A stretch of 48,969 bases of DNA from a virus, in the IMG/VR virus record IMGVR_UViG_3300027580_000002, positions 1 to 48,969 of that record. The stretch is one strand, 5' to 3'. The notes under the pieces are model-generated. The model was not told the origin of the DNA and did not search any database. It worked only from the letters and a program-made list of their open reading frames with translations. Below are positions 36,038 to 46,300 of the stretch, piece by piece (positions within the stretch are counted from its first letter, which is position 1; each line of letters begins with the position of its first letter). The translations under genes and the position numbers were made by a program.

Positions 36038-39000
36038 TGGCAGATTTAAATGGAATGAACAATTCAAAAAGAAATACATTAAGGGGGTTGGGGGTTAGCG
36101 TTATCAATCCTCCTGATAATCCTCACCCTTCTTATTCTTTAATCGCACCTTATGGTTCAGATGAAGCATATAATTTCAATGAAGATGCTATGGCTAGAAA
36201 TGCTAAAATATTCAATGAAATAAAAAACAATGCTTTCAATACTAGTAGTAGTAGTCCTATAATGAGAGATGCACATACAACGTTTTATAAAAATGCACCA
36301 CAACAGCATATAAGAAACTTTCGTAGATTTATAAATCAGGAAGATAGTAGAAGACTAGTAACATTTGATATCGAAACTGTTGGTGATTTTAATGGTGAAC
36401 AGATGGACACATTCTCACCTACAGAATTCTTTTTCAGCCAACGTCAATTAAATAAAGCAGATAATGCTTTTAATCTAAGTAGTGCAAATAATATGAAAGG
36501 ATTCTTAATATCACCTAGTGAAGAAACTGCTCAGAGTTTGCGTAAAGTTTTAAGAAAAGCTGAACAGGGAAGGTCTTTAACTAAAATGGAAAGTTTATCT
36601 TTAGGTACACTTGTTAGATATAGTGGTGATATAGAAACAGATAATAATGGTATAATTTCACATAACTTAGAAGCATTGAATGAATTTACTTCATCTACTA
36701 ATAGTGGCAGGCATCTTATAGATACAAGTAATCCACAATCTATCAGTGCTGCAAGAAGTGGTTTAAGAAATCTTATGAAAAAAGGTATGGACCCAGAACA
36801 GGCTGCACAAGAAATAGGTAATTACCTTAATGACAGTAAGATAAATGGGGCTTTCTTTTCTGGACACAATATAGGTAAATTTGATGTTAATGTTATGGAA
36901 AAGTTTCTTGGTCAGTATGATGTTAATACAGGTAATATACCAAATGCAAATAAACAGTTCGATACTTATGGTCTTATGAAAAGTATATTTCCAGAACCTA
37001 TGTCACTTACACGACTCGAGGGTGTAAGTACAGAAGATGTATTACAAGCAACTGAGAAAACTGGTGGTGGTTTCACTTTAGATGCTGTAGCTGAAACTAT
37101 ACTTAATGAAGAAGAATTAAAACAGTTTTATGCACACAAAGCTTCCAGTGATGTAAAAGCTAATGAACTAATAACACAGAAACTATTCTTTGAAAAAGAT
37201 GCTTTCAATTATATAACAGAAGATGTAATAAGAGAGCCAGGTTCTGGTACAGCTACAACACCAGCTTATTCATTTGATATAGGTAATATAAAACAAAACG
37301 AATTATTATTTTCTACAAGAGGTTATAGGGCTAGTCAAGAAGATAGTATGAGTTTTGTTGCTGAACAAACTATCGAAGGTGATATGAGATTAACTAATGA
37401 TAGATGGGTATTACCTTCACAAAAACCACTTATGTTTCAGAGAGCTTATGAAACTGAAAGTGGTGCTTTTGGTGTAGAGTTATATAATCCTTATGATAAA
37501 ACATATCATTACATAAATAAAGAGTCACGTGAAGAAGTAGAAAATTTTGTTAATAGGTATATGAAAACCACAGATGATATGAGTTATAATCAGATAAGAA
37601 GATATACTGAAAATGCTAGAGATGACGCTGCCAGAAGAACTATAGGTAAATTATTTCATACTCCATCTACAAGAGGTTTTCAGCATTTAGATAAATTTAT
37701 GCAGGCTGCTGAAGAAGAACAATATATAAGAGCAGGTAAAGGTAGTATGGATATTAATGAATTCTATAAAAGTAGACTACCAGAAATATTTAGTTTCGAG
37801 AATAAAAAAGGCGAAAAAGTTTATATGGATAGTTTCGTAGATAAGTATAAGCGTGTTAATGATAGACTTATGAGTGAACACGCTTTTGTACGTTCTATGA
37901 TGAATACTATTGAAGAAGAAATACCTACTGATACTGATAATAAGTGGGAAGCATTAAGACAAAGACATCAAGCTTTTGTTGAAGCTTATTCACAATACGA
38001 AAATGATTTCGGTGCTTTTAAAAGACTTAACGAAGTACCTGATTATAGACAGTATTCAGCTAAATTACCTGGACCTCAAGGTGGACAAAAATATGTACCT
38101 TTAAATAAACTTGATGATACACGTGGTAGATTAATGTCAGTATTTAATGATATAAGTCCAGCTAGGTCAGTATCATCTAGTGACCAAAGAGCATACGCTA
38201 GGTCATTAGTAAATACAATAGAAGGACAGGTTAACACTTTCGATGATGCTTTAAATAATCTAAGTAGAGCAGAGAGGTTAGCTTTTCCAGAAAAATTATC
38301 TAGTGGTGAAGCTGCTAGGAGAGCAGCACAATATAGTGATGATAGAATGAATCAAGCTGCACAAGAAACAATAAAATTTCTCAAGAAAACTAAAAATTAT
38401 TTACCAGAAGAAATTGATGCTGAAGAAAGAATAAAACAATTATATGATGACCCAGCTGTAGCAAGACAACAGATAGATGTTATATCTAAACAATTAGGAT
38501 TACAGACAGATGATGGTATAAGAAGTAGTGTACAAAATAAAGATAAAATACTTAGTGAATTAAATGATGTAAGAAGATATGTAGAAAGACAAAATTCTGC
38601 TTTCTATATGGCTGGTGCTATGTCTAGGTTTATGCATCAATATAAAGAAGATATACCTGGATTTAATAGACCGTTTAGAGAAGTAGAAAGTATAAGTTCT
38701 GCACCACAAAGACGTATTGATGATGCTTTAAATGTAGCTAATCAATATGCTAGAGAGGGTGTAGAAAAAGCTAAATTTACTAAAGAGTTAAGTAGAAAAG
38801 GTACTAAACTTGATAGTGCTTTTGATTTAGATAAAAATTTAAGAATATTAGATGAAAATATGAATAGAACTTATAGAGAATTAGGTATAGACAATACACC
38901 TACAACAATGAGAAGACAAACAAGAGATTTGATAGATAAATTCAGTAATTATATGGGTGATGTAAATATAGAAGGTCACCCTAATGGTAGATTAGGTATG

Positions 39001-42000
39001 AATGTTTTCTTTGAAGGTAGTATAGATAATAATCCTAAAGTAACTATGGCTTTATATGATGCAAATAGATATGATACACTAAAAGGTAAGCAGTTAGAAG
39101 ATTTAAGAAATATGGATAATGTTGCTACTATAGATGTACCACTTATAAGTACAGACCAGTATATAAAACATGGTAACCAAAAAGTTATATCACCAGCAGC
39201 TATAGTAGATAGAAGTGCTGACGATATATCTAGACGTATAGCAAGTGGTGAAGAAATAAAAGTACAAAGTGCATTTGATGTAATATCTAATAACTTGAAA
39301 AACCGTGCTAATAAGATTACTGCTGCTATTAAACAGGGTGATGTTCGTGAAGCTGAACGTACTGCTAATAGAGCAGTTAGAGGTTCAATAGAAGAATTTA
39401 CTGGTGCTAATAATCCATTCTCTGATATGGATAGGACAGCAAGTGGTGATATATCAGATGAATTTAAGAAGAGTCATATAATGTTTAAAGGTTTGTTCGA
39501 GGATGAAGACGGTAACTGGTATAATGTATTTAATCCAGATTCACAAGGTAGACTATCTAGAATGGGACCTAAAGATAAGATAAGATTATTCCAAGACCAA
39601 AATGGTTTTAGAAGTGACTTTAATGATTTTTTACGCAATACTCTAGGTAAAGATGTATCAGTTAATATAGCTGGTACTAGAGGTAAAAATATAGGTAAAG
39701 GTGTACTTGCTTTAAGAGATGTTAGAGATTACACCACTATGGGTTATTATAATAATCCAGGTCGTGAAAGAATGTTACAGGCTTTTGGTATAAGAAAAAT
39801 AACTGATAGAAGTAAAAAAGCTATGTCAGAAATGAGTGGTGTAACATTTAACCCATTAATGAGTTCACAGACTATGGATGAAGCTTTTGGTGTAGGTGAA
39901 ACTTTAGAAGAGACTATGTATAATGCACCAGGTTTTCAGTCAAGAGTTGCATTTGTTAATGAAGACACTATGTTAGGTGAGTTAAAAAGAGCTCTTGATG
40001 AAGGTTATGGTAACGAAGCAGATAGAAAATTATTTGAGAAATTAGAAACTACACCTACTATATTTGAAGACCAAGCTTTAGGTTCACGTGAGTTACTTAA
40101 TCAATACGAAGCACAGACAATTAAAGAAAAAACTATTAGTGGATATAAAAACCCTGACTTAGTTGACAAGATAAAAAATGAAATAGATAATAATGGTAAA
40201 TATAAATTAGGTTATATGGAAGATATGGTAGAAACTTCTGGTGAAACTTTACAGTCTGAATTTAGGTCACAACATTCTATTATAGATTACAGAAAAGAAG
40301 GCGACGATTTAGTATTAACCTTACAGGAAGAGTTTTCAGACAGACAGGGTTTTACTTCCGTGATGTTAGGTCAGGAAAAACAAACTGTTACTAGAAGATT
40401 ATCTGATGATTTAATACAAGCTGCTTTTGGTGATGGTGTTAAGTTTGTTGCTGCTACTGGTCAGAAAAGTCACGGTGCTTATGGTGACGTACTCTCTGGT
40501 ACAGTTAAAGATGCTATAAGACAAATAAATGAACTTGATATAAAAAGAGCAGAAAAAAGTAGACGTTTAAGACAAGTTGAAAGATTAACTAATGAAATAT
40601 TAGGATTAAATGTACAGGTAAAAGAAATGCGAAGTGGAGACGAGATATTAGGTAGATTAGTATATCCAGATACATCTGGTAAAGATGTAATAGATATGGG
40701 GCAGAAAGATTTATTAGATGAATTAAATAAAGTAGAAGGTATAAGTCTAGACCCTAATATCTTAACAGTTGATACTAGATTTTTAGAAAATGAAGAAAAT
40801 ATGAACTATCTCTCTATGTTTGGTGGTCGTGGTAAGAAAGGTATGAGAGCTACACCACAGTTAGCACAACGAATGAGAGATATGAAGTATAATGAATATG
40901 CTAAATATTTACAAGATGAGATAATTAGAAATGTAGATGAGGGTAAACAACAACTTGTTATAGATGAAACTATTATGCAGGAACATTTATATAATGCTTC
41001 ACAGCAAGCCAATCCCAACTATATGCCAAAAGGTAAAACTGCTATGAGTTACTCCAACGTAATAGAAAACTTCGATAGAGTACCACAGGGTACTTATGTA
41101 GCTGAAGGTAATAGAACCACATTTAAACAAGGTACATATTATATGGAAGACTTAAAAGGTACTATATTAGACCCCGAAAGAGACGGTATGTATATAGAAT
41201 TACCAGAACAGGTAGATGTACAGGTAGACAAGCGTACTGGTAAAGAAAAATATAGTAGTATAAAGAAACTGTTTATGACTACACCAGATGTTAATGCTAC
41301 TGAAGAAATAGGTCGTGGTGATTTATATACAGCTGGTCCTTTAGGTAAACATCAAAGAAATATTATAGAGACTGTTAAAGATTATAATATGGCTAAAACT
41401 CAAAGTGAAGCTTGGGAAGAAATGGCTCAAAGCAAATATGGTACTACTGATAATGCTAAAAGTTTACGTAGAATAAAAAATAAACTACAACGTGAAGTAC
41501 AACAATATTATGATAGAGCTTTGAAAGATGTAACATCTTCTAGAAGTCAAGGTGGTCGTGCTGCTGAAAGTGTAGTAGGTACTGAAGCAACAGGTAGTGG
41601 TTATTTCATACTACAGGGTAGAACACCTATAGAAGATGCTATGCCAAATTCATCTTATGCTGATGAATTAAGTAAGGTTAAGGCTAAACATGCAAACAAC
41701 TTAGCAGCAAATGATGTTCTTATAAGTACAGATGATGCTAAACGTATGGTAGGATATGATTTTGATAAAGGTGAATTTATAAATGAAGATGCTAAAAAAA
41801 CATTTAAACAAATGACAGAAGGTGAGGGTGTTTACGGTACTAGTGTTAGATATCCTACTACTCACCCAGGTTCAGCTGTACCAGTAAAGGTAAAAGCATC
41901 TGATGATGTAGGTAGTGGAGTAATGCAACAATCATCTATTATGACTACACAGATGCAGAAAGGTGATTACGATACTGACCACGGTGCATTGTTCTTGATA

Positions 42001-43359
42001 CCAGGACAAGGAACTGAAGCTGCTAAAAATCGCAATATAGACTTCGACGAACTAGAGAGACAGTATCAAAAAGTACAGGATGACTTATATAATCAGAAGT
42101 TTGGTAGCGACTTAACACCTGCACAAAAATTTAGAAATGATATACAGGAAGAAGTTAATACATCACGTGGATATAATATAATAGGAGATTCTGATTCTGA
42201 TATCGTAAAACGTATGGAAGGTTCAGCAGGTGTAGCTAAAAACTTTGCCGACAATTTAGCTGAAGCAAAGATGCGTAATGCAGCCTATACTGGTATGATA
42301 ACTAACCTATCAGATAAAGCAAGAAGAATAGGTATGAATAATCTAGGTGAAGCTGGATATGATAAATACGGTAGAGATTTCTTAAGTGCTATAGGTGATA
42401 TAACAACCCAACCTATTGATGCTAAACACTTTATGGATGTATCAAGTTCTGGTACTACAAAGACTGTAAGTAAAGCAGACCCTATAGAAGTATATGATGC
42501 TATGCGTAATGCAGATTGGGATAAACTTGAAACCTTATTACATCAGGGTGATGATGCTGTACTATCAGACAAACAATGGACAGCATTTGAAGCAGCACTT
42601 GGTAATACTTCAAGAAACGAAATGCAGGATTTGGCTACTGACATACACAAGTCAACACGTATGCTTGATAGAGGGTTAGAACCTGCTATAAGTGCTATAA
42701 AGAAAAACTCCGATAATGTCTCTATGCAGAGAGAAATGATGGATAAGTTTGTATTCGGTCAAGTAAAAGACGACCTAGTAAATCAAGGAAGTCAGTATAG
42801 TTACGGTCAACAAGCTGGAAGGTTTATGGGTGAAACTGCTGATAGAGCTAAAAATTTAGATAGAATACAGAAAGAATTAGGTAAAGTTACAGCAGAAGCA
42901 GCAACCTCTTCTGGATTCGGTTTAGGATTAGGTGCTGTAGCAGGTGCATTTGCTGGTGGTGTAGCTTTATCAGAACTAAGTAGTACACAAGACCCACTTC
43001 CTATGGATTATCTAGACCAACCAGCTATGCAACCAGCACCAGATACAGGAGAAAGAGAAAGTTATCAACATATACAGGGTATGTCTGGATTTAAACAAGC
43101 ATTAAGTTCAGCTGGTGGTAGTTCTAATATACAGGGACCTACTGATATACCAGATATGGTACGACAGGAAAATATGAATATGGTAGTAAGAGGAAAGACT
43201 ACTATCGACAAAGACCCAGATGAATTAGCAAGAGTAGTTAATGAAGAATTTAAAAATGAACTACAATTTCCTATAAATATAAATGTAAGAACAGAAGATG
43301 ATAGAAAAGGATTATCACAAGACTGGGCTGAAAAAAGAGTATTAGATATGATTAATTAG
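36037..43359 (+). CDS. Giant exonuclease-RNA polymerase-like virion protein
   Basis: A 2440-aa protein with two enzymatic parts. N-terminal: a DEDDh 3'-5' exonuclease with FDIET (Asp111, Glu113), GHNIGKFD (Asn278, Asp283) and H-x4-D (His367, Asp372). C-terminal half: motifs of the two double-psi beta-barrels of multisubunit-type RNA polymerases in order. These are FED-x4-S (1343-1350, like beta NFEDSILVSE), K-x7-K (Lys1469/Lys1477, like beta KMAGRHGNK), RYPTTH (1938-1943, like beta-prime RAPTLH) and D-Y-D-T-D (1977-1981, like DFDGD, the metal site). IDAKH near 2127-2131 recalls a later motif of single-chain polymerases. A Gly/Ala hydrophobic helix is at about 2293-2311. It starts inside the previous stop, so is co-translated with a tail gene. 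The likely role is a virion polymerase that transcribes early genes on entry; activity is inferred. Confidence 0.75.
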   Translation: MADLNGMNNSKRNTLRGLGVSVINPPDNPHPSYSLIAPYGSDEAYNFNEDAMARNAKIFNEIKNNAFNTSSSSPIMRDAHTTFYKNAPQQHIRNFRRFINQEDSRRLVTFDIETVGDFNGEQMDTFSPTEFFFSQRQLNKADNAFNLSSANNMKGFLISPSEETAQSLRKVLRKAEQGRSLTKMESLSLGTLVRYSGDIETDNNGIISHNLEALNEFTSSTNSGRHLIDTSNPQSISAARSGLRNLMKKGMDPEQAAQEIGNYLNDSKINGAFFSGHNIGKFDVNVMEKFLGQYDVNTGNIPNANKQFDTYGLMKSIFPEPMSLTRLEGVSTEDVLQATEKTGGGFTLDAVAETILNEEELKQFYAHKASSDVKANELITQKLFFEKDAFNYITEDVIREPGSGTATTPAYSFDIGNIKQNELLFSTRGYRASQEDSMSFVAEQTIEGDMRLTNDRWVLPSQKPLMFQRAYETESGAFGVELYNPYDKTYHYINKESREEVENFVNRYMKTTDDMSYNQIRRYTENARDDAARRTIGKLFHTPSTRGFQHLDKFMQAAEEEQYIRAGKGSMDINEFYKSRLPEIFSFENKKGEKVYMDSFVDKYKRVNDRLMSEHAFVRSMMNTIEEEIPTDTDNKWEALRQRHQAFVEAYSQYENDFGAFKRLNEVPDYRQYSAKLPGPQGGQKYVPLNKLDDTRGRLMSVFNDISPARSVSSSDQRAYARSLVNTIEGQVNTFDDALNNLSRAERLAFPEKLSSGEAARRAAQYSDDRMNQAAQETIKFLKKTKNYLPEEIDAEERIKQLYDDPAVARQQIDVISKQLGLQTDDGIRSSVQNKDKILSELNDVRRYVERQNSAFYMAGAMSRFMHQYKEDIPGFNRPFREVESISSAPQRRIDDALNVANQYAREGVEKAKFTKELSRKGTKLDSAFDLDKNLRILDENMNRTYRELGIDNTPTTMRRQTRDLIDKFSNYMGDVNIEGHPNGRLGMNVFFEGSIDNNPKVTMALYDANRYDTLKGKQLEDLRNMDNVATIDVPLISTDQYIKHGNQKVISPAAIVDRSADDISRRIASGEEIKVQSAFDVISNNLKNRANKITAAIKQGDVREAERTANRAVRGSIEEFTGANNPFSDMDRTASGDISDEFKKSHIMFKGLFEDEDGNWYNVFNPDSQGRLSRMGPKDKIRLFQDQNGFRSDFNDFLRNTLGKDVSVNIAGTRGKNIGKGVLALRDVRDYTTMGYYNNPGRERMLQAFGIRKITDRSKKAMSEMSGVTFNPLMSSQTMDEAFGVGETLEETMYNAPGFQSRVAFVNEDTMLGELKRALDEGYGNEADRKLFEKLETTPTIFEDQALGSRELLNQYEAQTIKEKTISGYKNPDLVDKIKNEIDNNGKYKLGYMEDMVETSGETLQSEFRSQHSIIDYRKEGDDLVLTLQEEFSDRQGFTSVMLGQEKQTVTRRLSDDLIQAAFGDGVKFVAATGQKSHGAYGDVLSGTVKDAIRQINELDIKRAEKSRRLRQVERLTNEILGLNVQVKEMRSGDEILGRLVYPDTSGKDVIDMGQKDLLDELNKVEGISLDPNILTVDTRFLENEENMNYLSMFGGRGKKGMRATPQLAQRMRDMKYNEYAKYLQDEIIRNVDEGKQQLVIDETIMQEHLYNASQQANPNYMPKGKTAMSYSNVIENFDRVPQGTYVAEGNRTTFKQGTYYMEDLKGTILDPERDGMYIELPEQVDVQVDKRTGKEKYSSIKKLFMTTPDVNATEEIGRGDLYTAGPLGKHQRNIIETVKDYNMAKTQSEAWEEMAQSKYGTTDNAKSLRRIKNKLQREVQQYYDRALKDVTSSRSQGGRAAESVVGTEATGSGYFILQGRTPIEDAMPNSSYADELSKVKAKHANNLAANDVLISTDDAKRMVGYDFDKGEFINEDAKKTFKQMTEGEGVYGTSVRYPTTHPGSAVPVKVKASDDVGSGVMQQSSIMTTQMQKGDYDTDHGALFLIPGQGTEAAKNRNIDFDELERQYQKVQDDLYNQKFGSDLTPAQKFRNDIQEEVNTSRGYNIIGDSDSDIVKRMEGSAGVAKNFADNLAEAKMRNAAYTGMITNLSDKARRIGMNNLGEAGYDKYGRDFLSAIGDITTQPIDAKHFMDVSSSGTTKTVSKADPIEVYDAMRNADWDKLETLLHQGDDAVLSDKQWTAFEAALGNTSRNEMQDLATDIHKSTRMLDRGLEPAISAIKKNSDNVSMQREMMDKFVFGQVKDDLVNQGSQYSYGQQAGRFMGETADRAKNLDRIQKELGKVTAEAATSSGFGLGLGAVAGAFAGGVALSELSSTQDPLPMDYLDQPAMQPAPDTGERESYQHIQGMSGFKQALSSAGGSSNIQGPTDIPDMVRQENMNMVVRGKTTIDKDPDELARVVNEEFKNELQFPININVRTEDDRKGLSQDWAEKRVLDMIN

Positions 43360-43374
43360 CAGGAGGTATTATAA

Positions 43375-46300
43375 ATGCCTGATTTATTTTATATAGACGG
43401 ACAACCAAAAGCAAGAGAAGGTAGATTAGTAAAAGGTATAGCTAATCATATAATAGACGGAGGTACATTACATGTAACATTTAATGAAAATTCTATGCTT
43501 GGACCAGATATTAAGAGGAACGGTTTAGAAAATACCGTTCCTCTGAAACTTACTGGTGTAGATGCACCATCTTTAGGAGATAAGATAAATGAATCTATTT
43601 ATGAAAATGATGAAGTAGATTTATTTGAATCAGAACGTGGTCGTTATATAAATTCTGAACCAAATGCACATCGTGCTGCATCTCTTTTAGTAGATTTAGT
43701 AGAAGGTAAAAATGTACTTATAGATTTACGTACAGAAAACGGTAGCTCTACTGGTCGTGCTATAACTGGGAGAAAAGGTTTACCCGAAGGTATAGTTTAT
43801 TACAAAGATGGAAATAAATGGGTTAATTTGAACAGAACAATAATTACTAATGGTTATGCTGATTTAGCAAGTCTTGACCACTCTAATTTAGAACAACCTA
43901 AAAAGAATGAATACTTACTTGATTCAACCTTAGGTATATTTAAAGATAATCGTGAAGAGATAGAGAATAACCTTAAAGAAGAACGTGACGATTTTCTCGG
44001 TGGTTTTGATGTAGATAAAAACGCTAGAATAGGTGATACTATTTTACCTATACCACCAGAGAATATAAGTATGATTAGTAAAAATCAGCAAGACCCTATA
44101 TCAGTAATGAGAAATAGTAATCAGATGATGCCTTCATCTGGTAGTAATGCTAAACAAATACAATTAGATTTTTACTTCGACCAAAAACAACAGATTAATG
44201 GTTATAGAAAAGAGTCAGACTGGCAGGTAAAGAAAAATAATAATGGTGAAGAAAAGAAGATACATCCTACATATTACATAAATGGTTTACGTTCTCTTAT
44301 AGCACAGTTTAAGCTTACACCATTCCTACCAGTAGAAAATACTACACTTAATTTTGAGTTTGATGTAGAAGCTATTACATTACAGAACTTAGTTGTAACA
44401 AATCTCGAAGAATTTCCTAATGTAATACAGGTATCAGTTATAGCAAAAGAGTTTAACTATAAACCTTATATGGATAGTGAACGACCTTTTAGTTATTTCT
44501 TTGACTGGAAATTATTTAGATTCTATTATCAACGTATGCTTAAAGGTACTGATTTAGATTTTGATGGAGATAAATTACCTCTCTATGAATCAAACAATGA
44601 TAACTTAAGTATAGATATAATGGATATGAGTTCACTACAGGAACTTGAAGAAGCTGTACATACTATGAGGAAATCACCTAATGATACAGCTATGAATTAT
44701 GCTGAAGGTGATACAGCTTACGAAAGATTAGTACACGATTATTTGCTTATTAGAACTGCCAAACAGCAACGTACTAAAGCTAATGAACTTATGGATAAAT
44801 ATAATATAACTAGAGATAATTTTAATGATAAGGGTAAACGTAGTGATGTAAAATCGTTTATACAGGAATATGTACAGTACTGTGCTGATGAAAAGAATAA
44901 TCCTATATATAAAGATTTCGACGGATATGATTATGCCTTTGAACCATTAGTAGGTTTTATGGAAAACTTCTTAGGTGAAGCTGATAGTTACAAAACTAGG
45001 TTTGTTTTCTATAGACCATTTACAGGTATTAATACTTTTAGGTCACCTTTCTCTGAATTTAAATATGACCCACATTTTATGATAAGATTAAGGTCTCCAA
45101 ACTCTGTTAATACTATAAATGTATTGGTAGAAAATACTACAAACTATTATAATCCTACACCATCTGGTGATTATTATTCTTTACAGGATAGGTATATAGA
45201 AGATTTACCACCAACATTAAAGAATTATTCTACTAGAATGAAACAACCTATAACATCAAGTGTCTTTACAAGTTTTAAAGATTCTTATGGAGAATTTAAT
45301 TCAAATAAAACTAGAACAGCTTTTATACCAAATTATTTCTTTGAGTTAGTAGAAGACCAAATAGCTTTAAAAGGTAAAACTAAAAAACAACAGAGAGATA
45401 AAGCTATAAAATTATCTAAAGATGAAGAAATGGATTATAACTGGCAGACACTAGATTTAAGTGAGTCTTTTTTACAGGATGTTACAGTATCATTACAGAA
45501 TAGAGTAACAAAACAGGATATTAGTATGGAGACTAAAGCTACACATCAATATCTTGGTGCTAAGATGGCTAATATAAATATACAACTTGTTACTCAAAAT
45601 CCTTTTGATGTTAATAAACTTACATCACTGGTCGACTATGCTAAAGTATTACAGAAAAAATTCAATACTGTTATAGATAGACCTATATTAAAACTTGATA
45701 ATAACATAGTAAACCTATTTGGCTTTTATGGTGTACAAATAAATGAACTTGAAGTACAAACAGTAAAAGATTTACCTAATACATATGATGTTAAGATATC
45801 TTTCTTGGGTGTATTCAAGCCACCAGAGAATTTCCAAAGTATATCAAAAATATATTCAGAACAGTTAGATGACCCTGATGCTGGACTTATAGAAGATACA
45901 GAATCTGGTCGTTGGTTTAGTTTCCCTAATGTAGATGTAAGTGGAAGAACACAGGATATTGATGATTACCTAAAACTTAAAGAACAGTTAAAGTATATAA
46001 ACTTGTATCCCGATTTATATCTACCTAAGTATTCAGAGTTACCTGTAGAATCAGATTTATATGAGGAGAATAGTGATGTATTTGTCGACCCTGATTTCTA
46101 TACATTAAGTAAGAGTAATTTATTTGTTAAGAAAACACTTAATGTATTAGAAGGATTTGAATCTGAAGTTAATACTCAGGATTCTAGTGGTAATTATATA
46201 AAAGCATTAGTGGATGAACTAGGTAATGTTGATTTATCTAATATGGAAAACCTTACTGGTAATGATGAAGAACTTGAAATAGATGGTTTGGATAATGATA

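Noticed and set aside
41960-41990. DxDxD as a family C DNA polymerase site
   Set aside because: Polymerase III alpha also has a D-x-D motif, but the upstream RYPTTH, the K-x7-K and FED motifs and their order fit RNA polymerase barrels better.
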